Shown here piece after piece: positions 1 to 5,595 of a stretch of 5,595 bases of DNA (positions are counted from its first letter, which is position 1; each line of letters opens with the position of its first letter). A program made the position numbers and the translations under genes. This stretch comes from Akkermansiaceae bacterium. GTDB lineage: Bacteria; Verrucomicrobiota; Verrucomicrobiia; Verrucomicrobiales; Akkermansiaceae. The DNA lies in the NCBI GenBank assembly GCA_011524615.1, contig WTJZ01000178.1, positions 1 through 5,595 on the forward strand, given 5' to 3'. Below the pieces are notes generated by a model, which worked only from the letters and a program-made list of their open reading frames with translations, was not told the DNA's origin and searched no databases.

Positions 1-2
1 GG

Positions 3-26
3 TGGTGTGTTTACATCTCGCGTTAA
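3..26 (+). CDS. Possible 3' tail of an upstream gene (partial)
   Basis: The frame starting at base 3 is open from the window edge and ends in TAA at 24-26. Its last base is the A of the ATG that opens the peptidase gene, giving a TAATG stop-start junction like the TGATG junction before lptB. This suggests an upstream gene in the same operon, but only seven codons are visible and no product can be named. Another frame (from base 1) is also open, to a TGA at 64-66, so the assignment is tentative. Confidence 0.25.
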   Translation, partial: WCVYISR

Positions 27-2545
27 TGAACTTTCCTCCAACGACTGCGACGCAGAGTACGCTTGATTGTGGCTTAGATGTATTGGTGCATCAGGATCAT
101 TCGCATCCTGTGATTAGCTTTCAGATCTGGGTGGAGACTGGTAGTATGCATGAGTTACCTCAGCCTGGGGCTGGTCTGAGTCACCTGCTAGAGCACATGG
201 TGTTTAAGGGGACGAAGAGCTTTGATGGGGAGCAGTTAGTCAATCGAGTAGAGGACTTAGGAGGGTCGTGGAATGCCTACACGACGTATGACCGTACGGT
301 CTATTATCTAGAGGGGCCATCCTCGGCGGCCTCAGAGTTCTTACAACTCCTCTTTGAGCTTGTATACCTACCGACTCTGCCGCTTGCCGACTTTGAGATG
401 GAGCGTGAGGTCATACGTAAGGAAATCTCGATGGGTAAAGATGATCCTGGTTCGGCTGGGTGGGAGCATATGATGCATGCGCTCTATAAGGCTGATGGTC
501 GTCGCTTCCCTATTATCGGATCTCTGGATCGGTTTAATGCGATTACTCACGAGGAAATGGTCGCGTACCATGAGGGGCGTTACACGTTCGACAACAGCTT
601 TATAGTGCTCTCTGGGGATATTCATAAGGAGCAAATGCTAGAGGCATTAGAGGGGCTCGCTCAGGAGGTGCCTGCGAGACGACTCGTCGAGGCGGCCTTA
701 CCTGTGGAGAATACTCTAGGGATCTCACGTCGTGAGACGAAGGAGTTCCCGATTCCGATGTGTAAGGTGTCGATGCTCTGGCCAGTGCCGGCACATGGTC
801 ATGAAGATCTCGTCGCACTAGACCTCCTCTCAGCAGTCATAGGTGGAGCGCGTTCGTCTCTCTTTTACCAGAAGCTCCGAGAGGAGAAGGAGCTCGCCTT
901 GAACCTGTCGGCGTGGTGCTGGACGCCTAAGCTCGGTCAAGGGTTCTTCTCCATCGCAGCAGAGGTGTTACCTGAGAAGTTCGAGACACTTCATGCTGAG
1001 GTCTTAGAGATGGTCAATGCTCTCGATGTGACCTCTCTGGAGGCGGATCTGAAGCGTGCTAAGAAGCAGACCTGGGTTGCTCAGTTGGGAACCTTGACAA
1101 CAGTGTCGGAGCGAGCGAGCGACTTGGCTAATAATTGGTTCGAGACACGTCAGCTTGATTTTACGCGTCTCTTCCTAGAGGAAATCGAAGCGGTGACGAT
1201 TGAGGACCTGCAGAGAGTCGCAGAGAAGTATCTCAAGAATAAGCCACTAGTTACCTCTGCGCTCGTGCCGGAGGGATTCGGTCAAGGAGAGTCGCAGGCG
1301 GCACAAGCGAGTGCGAATGGAATCCAGCCAGAACTACGCACCCTCCCGAATGGGATGCCATTGATCCTAGGGAAGGATGATAAGCTCCCAACGATTAACT
1401 TTCAGCTCATCTTCAAGGGTGGAACGAGACTAGAGCGCGAAGAGAAGGAGGGGATTGGTTCTCTCTATGCTTCTGTCCTCGGTAAGGGAACGCAAAACCG
1501 CTCGTATGAACAATTTGTGACAGAGCTCGATGAGATCGGGGCCTCACTCTACTTCTCAGGAGGGAATAATACCTTCATCGCGAGCGGGTTCTGTCTCGAG
1601 CAGGATCTCCCTATCCTCTGCGACCTCGCTAAGGACTGTCTAATGCATCCATTGTTTTCGCCAGAGCAGGTCGAGAAGGAGCGCTCTCTGCTCGTATCAA
1701 AGATTAAGGAGAGCTCTCAAGATCCGTTGCGTCTTGCATTCTGGAATGCACGTAGAGAGTTGTTCCCGGATTCTCCATACCGCTTTAGCCGTCTCGGTTC
1801 TGAGGAGACGATGGCCTCCTTGACTGCGGAGGATCTGCAAGCCTATCATGATGAGTTAATCACGAATGGGGAGGCGACATTGGCGGTCTTTGGCGCGATT
1901 AGTTCTGAGCATGAGACCCTCATTCAGGAGACGTTTGGATCTCTCAACTACACCGTTTGTGAGAGCGCAGGCAGTGAGCTGAGTTATGGGCAAGGTCGTC
2001 AGGATCTCACCCTCGATAAGGAGCAGGCAGTCGTAGTGATCTCTTATCCTGGGGCTAGTGTCGCATGCCCAGACACGCATGTTCTCGAGGTGATTCAGGA
2101 TTACTTCGGGAGTATGGCTGGTCCACTCTTCTCAGAGTTACGAGAGGAGCGCGGACTCGCTTACTATGTGAACTGTAATCAGTTCCTCGGGATCGATGCT
2201 GGGATGTACTCGTTCTACATTGGGACCTCCCCTGACCGTAAGGAGGAGGCGCTAGAGGAGATGCAACGGATCGTTGATCGCGTCGTGGAGACAGGGATCA
2301 GTCAAGCGGAACTAGATCGAGTCAAGGTCGGGCTCGTCGCGCAGAATGCGAAGCAAGATCAGACTCATCCGAACCAAGCGCGATCGCACGGATTGAATGT
2401 TCTCTTCGGGAAAGGGATCGAGCATCGGGAGAAGAATAGAGCACTTATAGCAGACCTAACGACAGAGGATGTCAGTAAATGCTTGAAAAAGTACTTCTCA
2501 GACGTCACGCCAGTAGTCACAGTCGTATCACCTCAGAATTCTTAA
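26..2545 (+). CDS. M16 family zinc metallopeptidase, fused two-half form
   Basis: A 839-residue protein made of two M16 (insulinase/pitrilysin/processing-peptidase) halves in one chain. The N-terminal half carries the inverted zinc motif HxxEH (H53, E56, H57) and a third ligand E133 in an ER...KEI segment, 76 residues after H57, the usual spacing. The C-terminal half starts near residue 432 (LPNG segment). It has lost the zinc site: the aligned positions are S479, A482 and S483, and the third Glu is Lys in a VSKI segment. It keeps the substrate-binding R/Y pair (R709, Y713 in LREERGLAYY), which the first half lacks (K288, L292). One catalytic and one substrate-holding half is the known M16B pattern. 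Family members degrade or process peptides; the substrate here is unknown. No convincing signal peptide is seen, so a cytoplasmic site is inferred. ATG 26 is preferred because the M16 fold starts shortly after it and it overlaps an upstream stop; GTG at 2 or 5 is possible. No clear Shine-Dalgarno sequence is visible. Confidence 0.93.
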   Translation: MNFPPTTATQSTLDCGLDVLVHQDHSHPVISFQIWVETGSMHELPQPGAGLSHLLEHMVFKGTKSFDGEQLVNRVEDLGGSWNAYTTYDRTVYYLEGPSSAASEFLQLLFELVYLPTLPLADFEMEREVIRKEISMGKDDPGSAGWEHMMHALYKADGRRFPIIGSLDRFNAITHEEMVAYHEGRYTFDNSFIVLSGDIHKEQMLEALEGLAQEVPARRLVEAALPVENTLGISRRETKEFPIPMCKVSMLWPVPAHGHEDLVALDLLSAVIGGARSSLFYQKLREEKELALNLSAWCWTPKLGQGFFSIAAEVLPEKFETLHAEVLEMVNALDVTSLEADLKRAKKQTWVAQLGTLTTVSERASDLANNWFETRQLDFTRLFLEEIEAVTIEDLQRVAEKYLKNKPLVTSALVPEGFGQGESQAAQASANGIQPELRTLPNGMPLILGKDDKLPTINFQLIFKGGTRLEREEKEGIGSLYASVLGKGTQNRSYEQFVTELDEIGASLYFSGGNNTFIASGFCLEQDLPILCDLAKDCLMHPLFSPEQVEKERSLLVSKIKESSQDPLRLAFWNARRELFPDSPYRFSRLGSEETMASLTAEDLQAYHDELITNGEATLAVFGAISSEHETLIQETFGSLNYTVCESAGSELSYGQGRQDLTLDKEQAVVVISYPGASVACPDTHVLEVIQDYFGSMAGPLFSELREERGLAYYVNCNQFLGIDAGMYSFYIGTSPDRKEEALEEMQRIVDRVVETGISQAELDRVKVGLVAQNAKQDQTHPNQARSHGLNVLFGKGIEHREKNRALIADLTTEDVSKCLKKYFSDVTPVVTVVSPQNS

Positions 2546-2809
2546 ATGCAGACAGACTTAACATTTTCAGACTTCGTGCTCAAGCAAGCAACGAATGCGG
2601 GCGTCTTCCTCGGCCAGCGTCCTAATCCATTGACAGGGGAGAAGAGTGTCAATCTCAAGGCTGCGAAAGGCTGTCTAGATATCCTCTCCCTCCTAGTCGA
2701 TAAGACCCGAGGTAACCTGAACACAGAGGAGGAATCGCTCCTCAAGGATACGCATAAGACGATCCTCGACCTCTATACCCAAACTCTCGAAATAGAACCA
2801 AACGTATGA
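2546..2809 (+). CDS. DUF1844 family small protein
   Basis: An 87-residue protein matching the DUF1844 family as I recall it. An N-terminal helix (FSDFVLKQATNAG, residues 7-19) leads to a short LGQxPNPxTG segment (22-31). Next comes an AAKGCLDILSLL helix (39-50), the hallmark KTRGNL turn (53-58), and an acidic EEE stretch opening the last helix. There is no signal peptide or membrane span, so it is probably a soluble, all-helical cytoplasmic protein. The family has no established function. The ATG directly abuts the TAA of the peptidase gene with no intervening base and no recognisable Shine-Dalgarno, so translation probably depends on ribosomes finishing the upstream gene. Its TGA overlaps the kdsA start (ATGA). 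This position makes it a candidate accessory factor for envelope synthesis, but that is inference from context only. Confidence 0.85.
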   Translation: MQTDLTFSDFVLKQATNAGVFLGQRPNPLTGEKSVNLKAAKGCLDILSLLVDKTRGNLNTEEESLLKDTHKTILDLYTQTLEIEPNV

Positions 2810-3624
2810 AAACCCAACCATTTCAACTCAAGGATGTAACGATCGGTGGAGAAGACCTCTTCTTCATCCTAGGCCCATGTGCGATCGAATCTGAAGAATT
2901 CACCTGGCATATGGCTCGTGAGATCAAGAAGATCGCGGACGAACTAGGTATCCAATTCATCTTCAAAGCCTCATTCGACAAGGCTAACCGTACTTCTGTG
3001 AGCTCATACCGTGGTCCAGGTGTCAAGGAAGGGTGTGAACTCATGGGTGCAATCGGTAAGGAGCTCGGCGTGCCTGTAACGACAGATATTCATACTCCTG
3101 AGCAAGCTGCTATCGCGGCGGAGCACATTGACCTCCTGCAGATCCCGGCCTTTCTCTGTCGTCAGACAGACCTGCTCCAAGCGTGTGCAGAGACTGGTAA
3201 GGCGGTCAACGTGAAGAAGGGACAGTTCCTCGCTCCATGGGATGTGAAGAACATCGCGGATAAGATGAGAGCGTTTGGTTGTGAGAAGTTCCTTCTTACA
3301 GAACGTGGAACGTCGTTCGGTTATAATAACCTCGTCGCAGATATGCGCTCACTCTACTGGATGGCAGAGCAGGGGAACCTGACGATCTTTGATGCGACTC
3401 ACTCAGTACAGCGCCCAGGTGGTGACGGCGGCACGACAGGTGGTGACGGCGTACTCGCTCCAGTACTCGCTCGTGCGGCAGTGGCGACTGGTGTGAATGG
3501 AGTCTTCATGGAGACGCATGAGAATCCAGCTGAAGCGATGTCAGATGGTCCTAACCAGGTGCCACTCGCAGAGCTTAAGGATGTACTCAAGTCGCTCGTG
3601 GCGATCAATAACTGCTTGAAGTAA
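2806..3624 (+). CDS. kdsA: 3-deoxy-8-phosphooctulonate synthase (Kdo-8-P synthase), metal-dependent type
   Basis: KdsA condenses phosphoenolpyruvate with D-arabinose 5-phosphate to give Kdo-8-phosphate and phosphate, a committed cytoplasmic step towards the Kdo of the LPS inner core. The 272-residue length is normal for this TIM-barrel enzyme. Visible signatures are LGPCAIES (22-29), the family motif KANRTS near 59-64, DATHSVQ (196-202), METHENP (235-241) and SDGPNQ (246-251). The four ligands of the metallo-enzyme class are all present: C25, H199, E236 and D247. The intervals 25 to 199 and 236 to 247 equal those I recall for Aquifex aeolicus (C11, H185, E222, D233). The metal-free E. coli type has Asn in place of the Cys. 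One oddity is the glycine-rich loop after H199 (GGDGGTTGGDG), where the arginine usual in an SGGxR motif appears to be Gly. The ATG overlaps the preceding TGA by four bases (ATGA), implying coupling. Confidence 0.97.
   Translation: MKTQPFQLKDVTIGGEDLFFILGPCAIESEEFTWHMAREIKKIADELGIQFIFKASFDKANRTSVSSYRGPGVKEGCELMGAIGKELGVPVTTDIHTPEQAAIAAEHIDLLQIPAFLCRQTDLLQACAETGKAVNVKKGQFLAPWDVKNIADKMRAFGCEKFLLTERGTSFGYNNLVADMRSLYWMAEQGNLTIFDATHSVQRPGGDGGTTGGDGVLAPVLARAAVATGVNGVFMETHENPAEAMSDGPNQVPLAELKDVLKSLVAINNCLK
3417..3472 (+). repeat. kdsA: Two adjacent short direct repeats inside kdsA
   Basis: The 14-mer AGGTGGTGACGGCG occurs at 3417-3430 and 3438-3451, a 21-base (seven-codon) period. The 10-mer GTACTCGCTC follows directly at 3451-3460 and 3463-3472, a 12-base (four-codon) period. 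Both periods are multiples of three, so the frame is kept. They encode GGDG twice, then VLA twice, in the flexible loop after the metal-binding His. The repeats are seen directly; an origin by slippage or duplication is inference. Confidence 0.6.
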
Positions 3625-3633
3625 GCTTCATGC
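3614..3633 (+). promoter_or_regulatory. Predicted hairpin spanning the kdsA stop and the next start codon
   Basis: GCTTGAAG (3614-3621) can pair with CTTCATGC (3626-3633) around a TAAG loop, giving seven pairs with one T-T mismatch. The kdsA stop TAA lies in the loop. The 5' arm contains the only Shine-Dalgarno-like tetramer (GAAG, 3618-3621) for the next gene, and the 3' arm contains its ATG (3630-3632). In mRNA this could hide the start until ribosomes terminating on kdsA open it, a translational-coupling switch. The pairing potential is seen; the function is inferred, and a stem this short can occur by chance. Confidence 0.35.
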
Positions 3634-4778
3634 GCACTCTTGCTCAAGCCGTAGCGTTACTCGCTCCGCTGGTGATGCCAGTGGGGGCGAACTCGCAGGC
3701 ATTTAGCAAGACCCCACTGATGAAGTACCTGCCGAATGGTACTTCTATGGTGAATGTAAAAGTACCGAGCTATGATGAGTTCCAGCAGCCTAGCTCGCTC
3801 TTTACTGCCGATGAAATGGTAGTAACTGATAAGGAAAAAGGAATCATTCATGCGACGAATGCGCATATTGAGATTTACTCCGAGGAGGCTCCTTATCACA
3901 TTTCTCTGGAACAAGCTTATTACAACTACTTCCGTAGTTATCTCACTACAGACTCTCCAGTCTCGATCCAGAATGATAGCACCGCCATGGTTGGAAGTGG
4001 CGCCTTTTACGACATGAATACGAAAGAACTTTTCCTCAAGGGGCCTAGTGCGCTCTGCATGCTTAACAAGAATAGCGGCCAAAAGGGGATCGCTCTTGCG
4101 AGTCTCATGGCTATTCTGCCTGCCAGCTCTCACGACATTCCTCATACTCATAGTGAGGAGGAGCAAGTAGTGATCGAAAACGCCGAATATGTCGAAGAGA
4201 AGAGCGCTAAGCTGGAAGCTCGCCTGGATAAAAGTGATGCCAAGGTAGCAGCTCTACTGAACAAGGCCGGGGTGACCACTATTCAAGAATCAACAGCACC
4301 AGATACGAATCCTGCACCTCTCCCAGAGGATGCTCTCATCGTTACGAATGAAGGAGGAACTTATTATGATGCGGACAAGGGAGAGATCGTAGTACTCAAG
4401 AATGTGGTGCTCGATGAGCCTAGATTCCACCTGACCTGTGATGATCAGATGAAGGTCTTTATGAAGTCTGGGGCTAGTCCTGAAGGAGGGCAAGATACCA
4501 TGACGAGCTCAGATGTCTCTCACATCGTAGCAGAGGGGAACGTTGTTATCACGTACAAGAGTACCGATGGAACGACGCCCCCCATGGTCGCGCGCTCTGA
4601 GCAGGCATACTTCTATGTGTCTAAGGAAGTCGTGATCCTCAAAGGTGGGTTCCCTCAGATCGAGCAGGGAGAGCAAGTGATGAAAGCGCTAGACCCTGGT
4701 ATGACTGTGACGATCAAGCGAAATGGATTCGTGTGGAGTGCGGGTCGTAAGCAAACGATATACAAGGTAGAGAAGTGA
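3630..4778 (+). CDS. Exported LptC/LptA-like (OstA-type) LPS transport protein
   Basis: A 382-residue protein with an N-terminal export signal: R2, then a hydrophobic run at residues 4-18, with possible cleavage after A20 or A24. It may instead stay anchored, as LptC does. Residues about 27-140 look LptC-like: short beta strands ending in a GSGAFYDMNTKELFLKG segment. Residues about 166-233 form a charged, partly helical linker with a His patch (H168, H172, H174) and a Pro-rich end. Residues about 236-376 look like an OstA/LptA beta-jellyroll: GGTYYDADKGEIVVLKNV, an IVAEGNVVI strand, ARSEQAYFY, then VILKGGFPQI. In known systems LptC docks on LptB2FG and LptA bridges the periplasm. Here one chain may do both, which fits its place between kdsA and lptB. 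A short hydrophobic stretch (154-165) after K147 and K152 resembles a buried second signal sequence. ATG 3630 is the only usable start, since an in-frame TAA lies at 3609. Domain assignment is from pattern, not a search. Confidence 0.75.
   Translation: MRTLAQAVALLAPLVMPVGANSQAFSKTPLMKYLPNGTSMVNVKVPSYDEFQQPSSLFTADEMVVTDKEKGIIHATNAHIEIYSEEAPYHISLEQAYYNYFRSYLTTDSPVSIQNDSTAMVGSGAFYDMNTKELFLKGPSALCMLNKNSGQKGIALASLMAILPASSHDIPHTHSEEEQVVIENAEYVEEKSAKLEARLDKSDAKVAALLNKAGVTTIQESTAPDTNPAPLPEDALIVTNEGGTYYDADKGEIVVLKNVVLDEPRFHLTCDDQMKVFMKSGASPEGGQDTMTSSDVSHIVAEGNVVITYKSTDGTTPPMVARSEQAYFYVSKEVVILKGGFPQIEQGEQVMKALDPGMTVTIKRNGFVWSAGRKQTIYKVEK
4764..4775 (+). promoter_or_regulatory. Likely ribosome binding site for lptB
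   Basis: The purine-rich stretch AAGGTAGAGAAG lies just before the TGATG junction. AAGG sits ten bases and GAG five bases upstream of the ATG at 4778. It is the best Shine-Dalgarno-like sequence at any junction in the window and supports ATG 4778 as the start. It lies within the last codons of the preceding gene. Confidence 0.4.
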
Positions 4779-5595
4779 TGAGCGCGATCAACGAGCAACT
4801 AAAGAAGGCACAGGATCTAAGTGAAAGTGCTAAGGCGAAGAAGGCTACTCTCTCTAAAAAAGTGCCGCCGGCTGGTGAGCAACTCCTCGTCGCTACTAAT
4901 CTCCGAAAGGTCTATGGGGGACGCGCGGTCGTCTCAGAGGTCAGTCTAGAGGTGCGTGAGCGCGAGATCGTAGGATTATTAGGGCCGAATGGGGCTGGTA
5001 AGACGACCTCCTTCTACATGGTCGCAGGATTGGTTCGTCCAGATCAAGGATCCATTACATTAAAGGGGCAAGATGTTACTGAGCTACCGATGCACCTTAG
5101 GGCTCGCCTTGGCCTCGGCTATCTCCCACAAGAGGAATCTATCTTCCGTACCCTCACGGTTGAGGAAAACCTGATGGCTGTACTCGAGACTCGTAAGGAT
5201 CTGAACCGTAAGGAGCGTAAGGAGAAGATGGAATCTCTGCTTGATCGATTTAAGATTACTAAAATCAAGCGCTCGCAAGCGATTGCACTCTCAGGAGGAG
5301 AGAAGAGACGACTCACGATTGCTCGTTCACTCTGTATGGATCCCGATATCTTGATGCTGGATGAACCCTTTGCGGGCGTAGACCCACTCGCGGTTAAGGA
5401 TATTCAGTCGATCGTGTCCGAGCTCAGAGAGGTAGACGGTCTCTCGATCCTCATTACTGACCATAACGTGCGAGATACTCTCAATATCGTCGATAAGGCT
5501 TACCTACTCCTAGAGGGGGAAGTGGTCCTGCAAGGCTCACGTGAGGAAATCGCCAACAACGAGATGGCTAAAGCTCGCTACCTCGGACAGGACTT
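4778..5595 (+). CDS. lptB: LPS export ABC transporter ATPase LptB (partial, 3' end cut by the window)
   Basis: LptB is the cytoplasmic ATPase that drives LPS extraction from the inner membrane as an LptB2FG complex. The frame is open from ATG 4778 to the window end (272 codons plus two bases). Motifs: Walker A GPNGAGKTT (69-77), Q-loop Q118 in YLPQEESIFRTLTVEENL, ABC signature LSGGE (171-175), Walker B ILMLDE (191-196, catalytic E196), the FAGVDP D-loop (198-203) and switch His H229 within TDHNVRDTL. The last two stretches are characteristic of LptB among ABC ATPases. The sequence ends at YLGQD; E. coli LptB ends YLGEDFRL, so only a few residues are missing. The ABC core starts near residue 36, leaving a Lys/Ala-rich N-terminal extension of about 33 residues that E. 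coli LptB lacks. The start overlaps the upstream stop by one base (TGATG), implying coupled synthesis with its periplasmic partner. Confidence 0.96.
   Translation, partial: MSAINEQLKKAQDLSESAKAKKATLSKKVPPAGEQLLVATNLRKVYGGRAVVSEVSLEVREREIVGLLGPNGAGKTTSFYMVAGLVRPDQGSITLKGQDVTELPMHLRARLGLGYLPQEESIFRTLTVEENLMAVLETRKDLNRKERKEKMESLLDRFKITKIKRSQAIALSGGEKRRLTIARSLCMDPDILMLDEPFAGVDPLAVKDIQSIVSELREVDGLSILITDHNVRDTLNIVDKAYLLLEGEVVLQGSREEIANNEMAKARYLGQD

Noticed and set aside
2..25. Extending the peptidase start to GTG at 2 or 5
   Set aside because: The eight extra residues add no domain or signal peptide, and ATG 26 has a TAATG overlap and sits properly before the M16 fold. An extension beyond the window edge cannot be fully excluded.
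368..818. Minus-strand open frames within the peptidase gene
   Set aside because: They are short, overlap each other and a strong conserved gene, and encode low-complexity Arg- and Pro-rich sequence typical of shadow frames.
2500..2560. Search for a terminator or promoter at the peptidase/DUF1844 junction
   Set aside because: The stop and start codons abut, with no T-tract or stem; nothing supports a transcription boundary here or at the other junctions.
4086..4130. Transmembrane helix in the middle of the Lpt-like protein
   Set aside because: The hydrophobic run is only about 12 residues, too short for a normal span, and a span here would put the OstA-like half on the wrong side of the membrane.
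3657..4166. Long antisense open frame (169 codons) opposite the Lpt-like gene
   Set aside because: It lies wholly inside a convincing exported-protein gene, its translation has no recognisable domain, and no ribosome site or neighbouring minus-strand gene supports it.
4862..4864. GTG as an alternative lptB start, giving an E. coli-like length
   Set aside because: No Shine-Dalgarno is evident before it (upstream bases are TCTCTCTAAAAAA), whereas ATG 4778 has a TGATG overlap and a purine-rich stretch upstream.

Overview
The window is a tightly packed, single-strand (+) gene run from a Gram-negative, LPS-making bacterium. The M16 peptidase, DUF1844 protein, metal-type KdsA, LptC/LptA-like protein and LptB all read best as a PVC-group organism, probably Verrucomicrobiota (Opitutae-like). 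The order kdsA, envelope protein, lptB is, from memory, also found in Chlamydia. The lineage is inferred from gene content and protein character, not from a marker gene.

Layout: a possible few-codon tail of an upstream gene (to 26); a fused two-domain M16 zinc peptidase (26-2545); a small DUF1844 protein (2546-2809); kdsA for Kdo-8-phosphate synthase (2806-3624); an exported protein with an LptC-like front half and an OstA/LptA-like back half (3630-4778); and lptB, the LPS-export ATPase (4778 to beyond the window end, probably lacking only its last few residues). Junctions are TAATG, TAA|ATG, ATGA, a 5-nt gap carrying a small hairpin, and TGATG. There is no intergenic stretch large enough for a promoter or terminator, so this is the interior of one operon with strong translational coupling.

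Function: KdsA makes the Kdo precursor needed to complete the LPS inner core. LptB powers extraction of finished LPS from the inner membrane, and the fused LptC/LptA-like protein would form the periplasmic bridge. The peptidase and the DUF1844 protein have no established role in this pathway; their coupling to it is the main open question. No mobile element, CRISPR array, tRNA or rRNA was seen. The genes are conserved housekeeping types. The unusual points are the domain fusion with an internal signal-like segment, the hairpin at the kdsA stop, the LptB N-terminal extension and the altered glycine-rich loop of KdsA.
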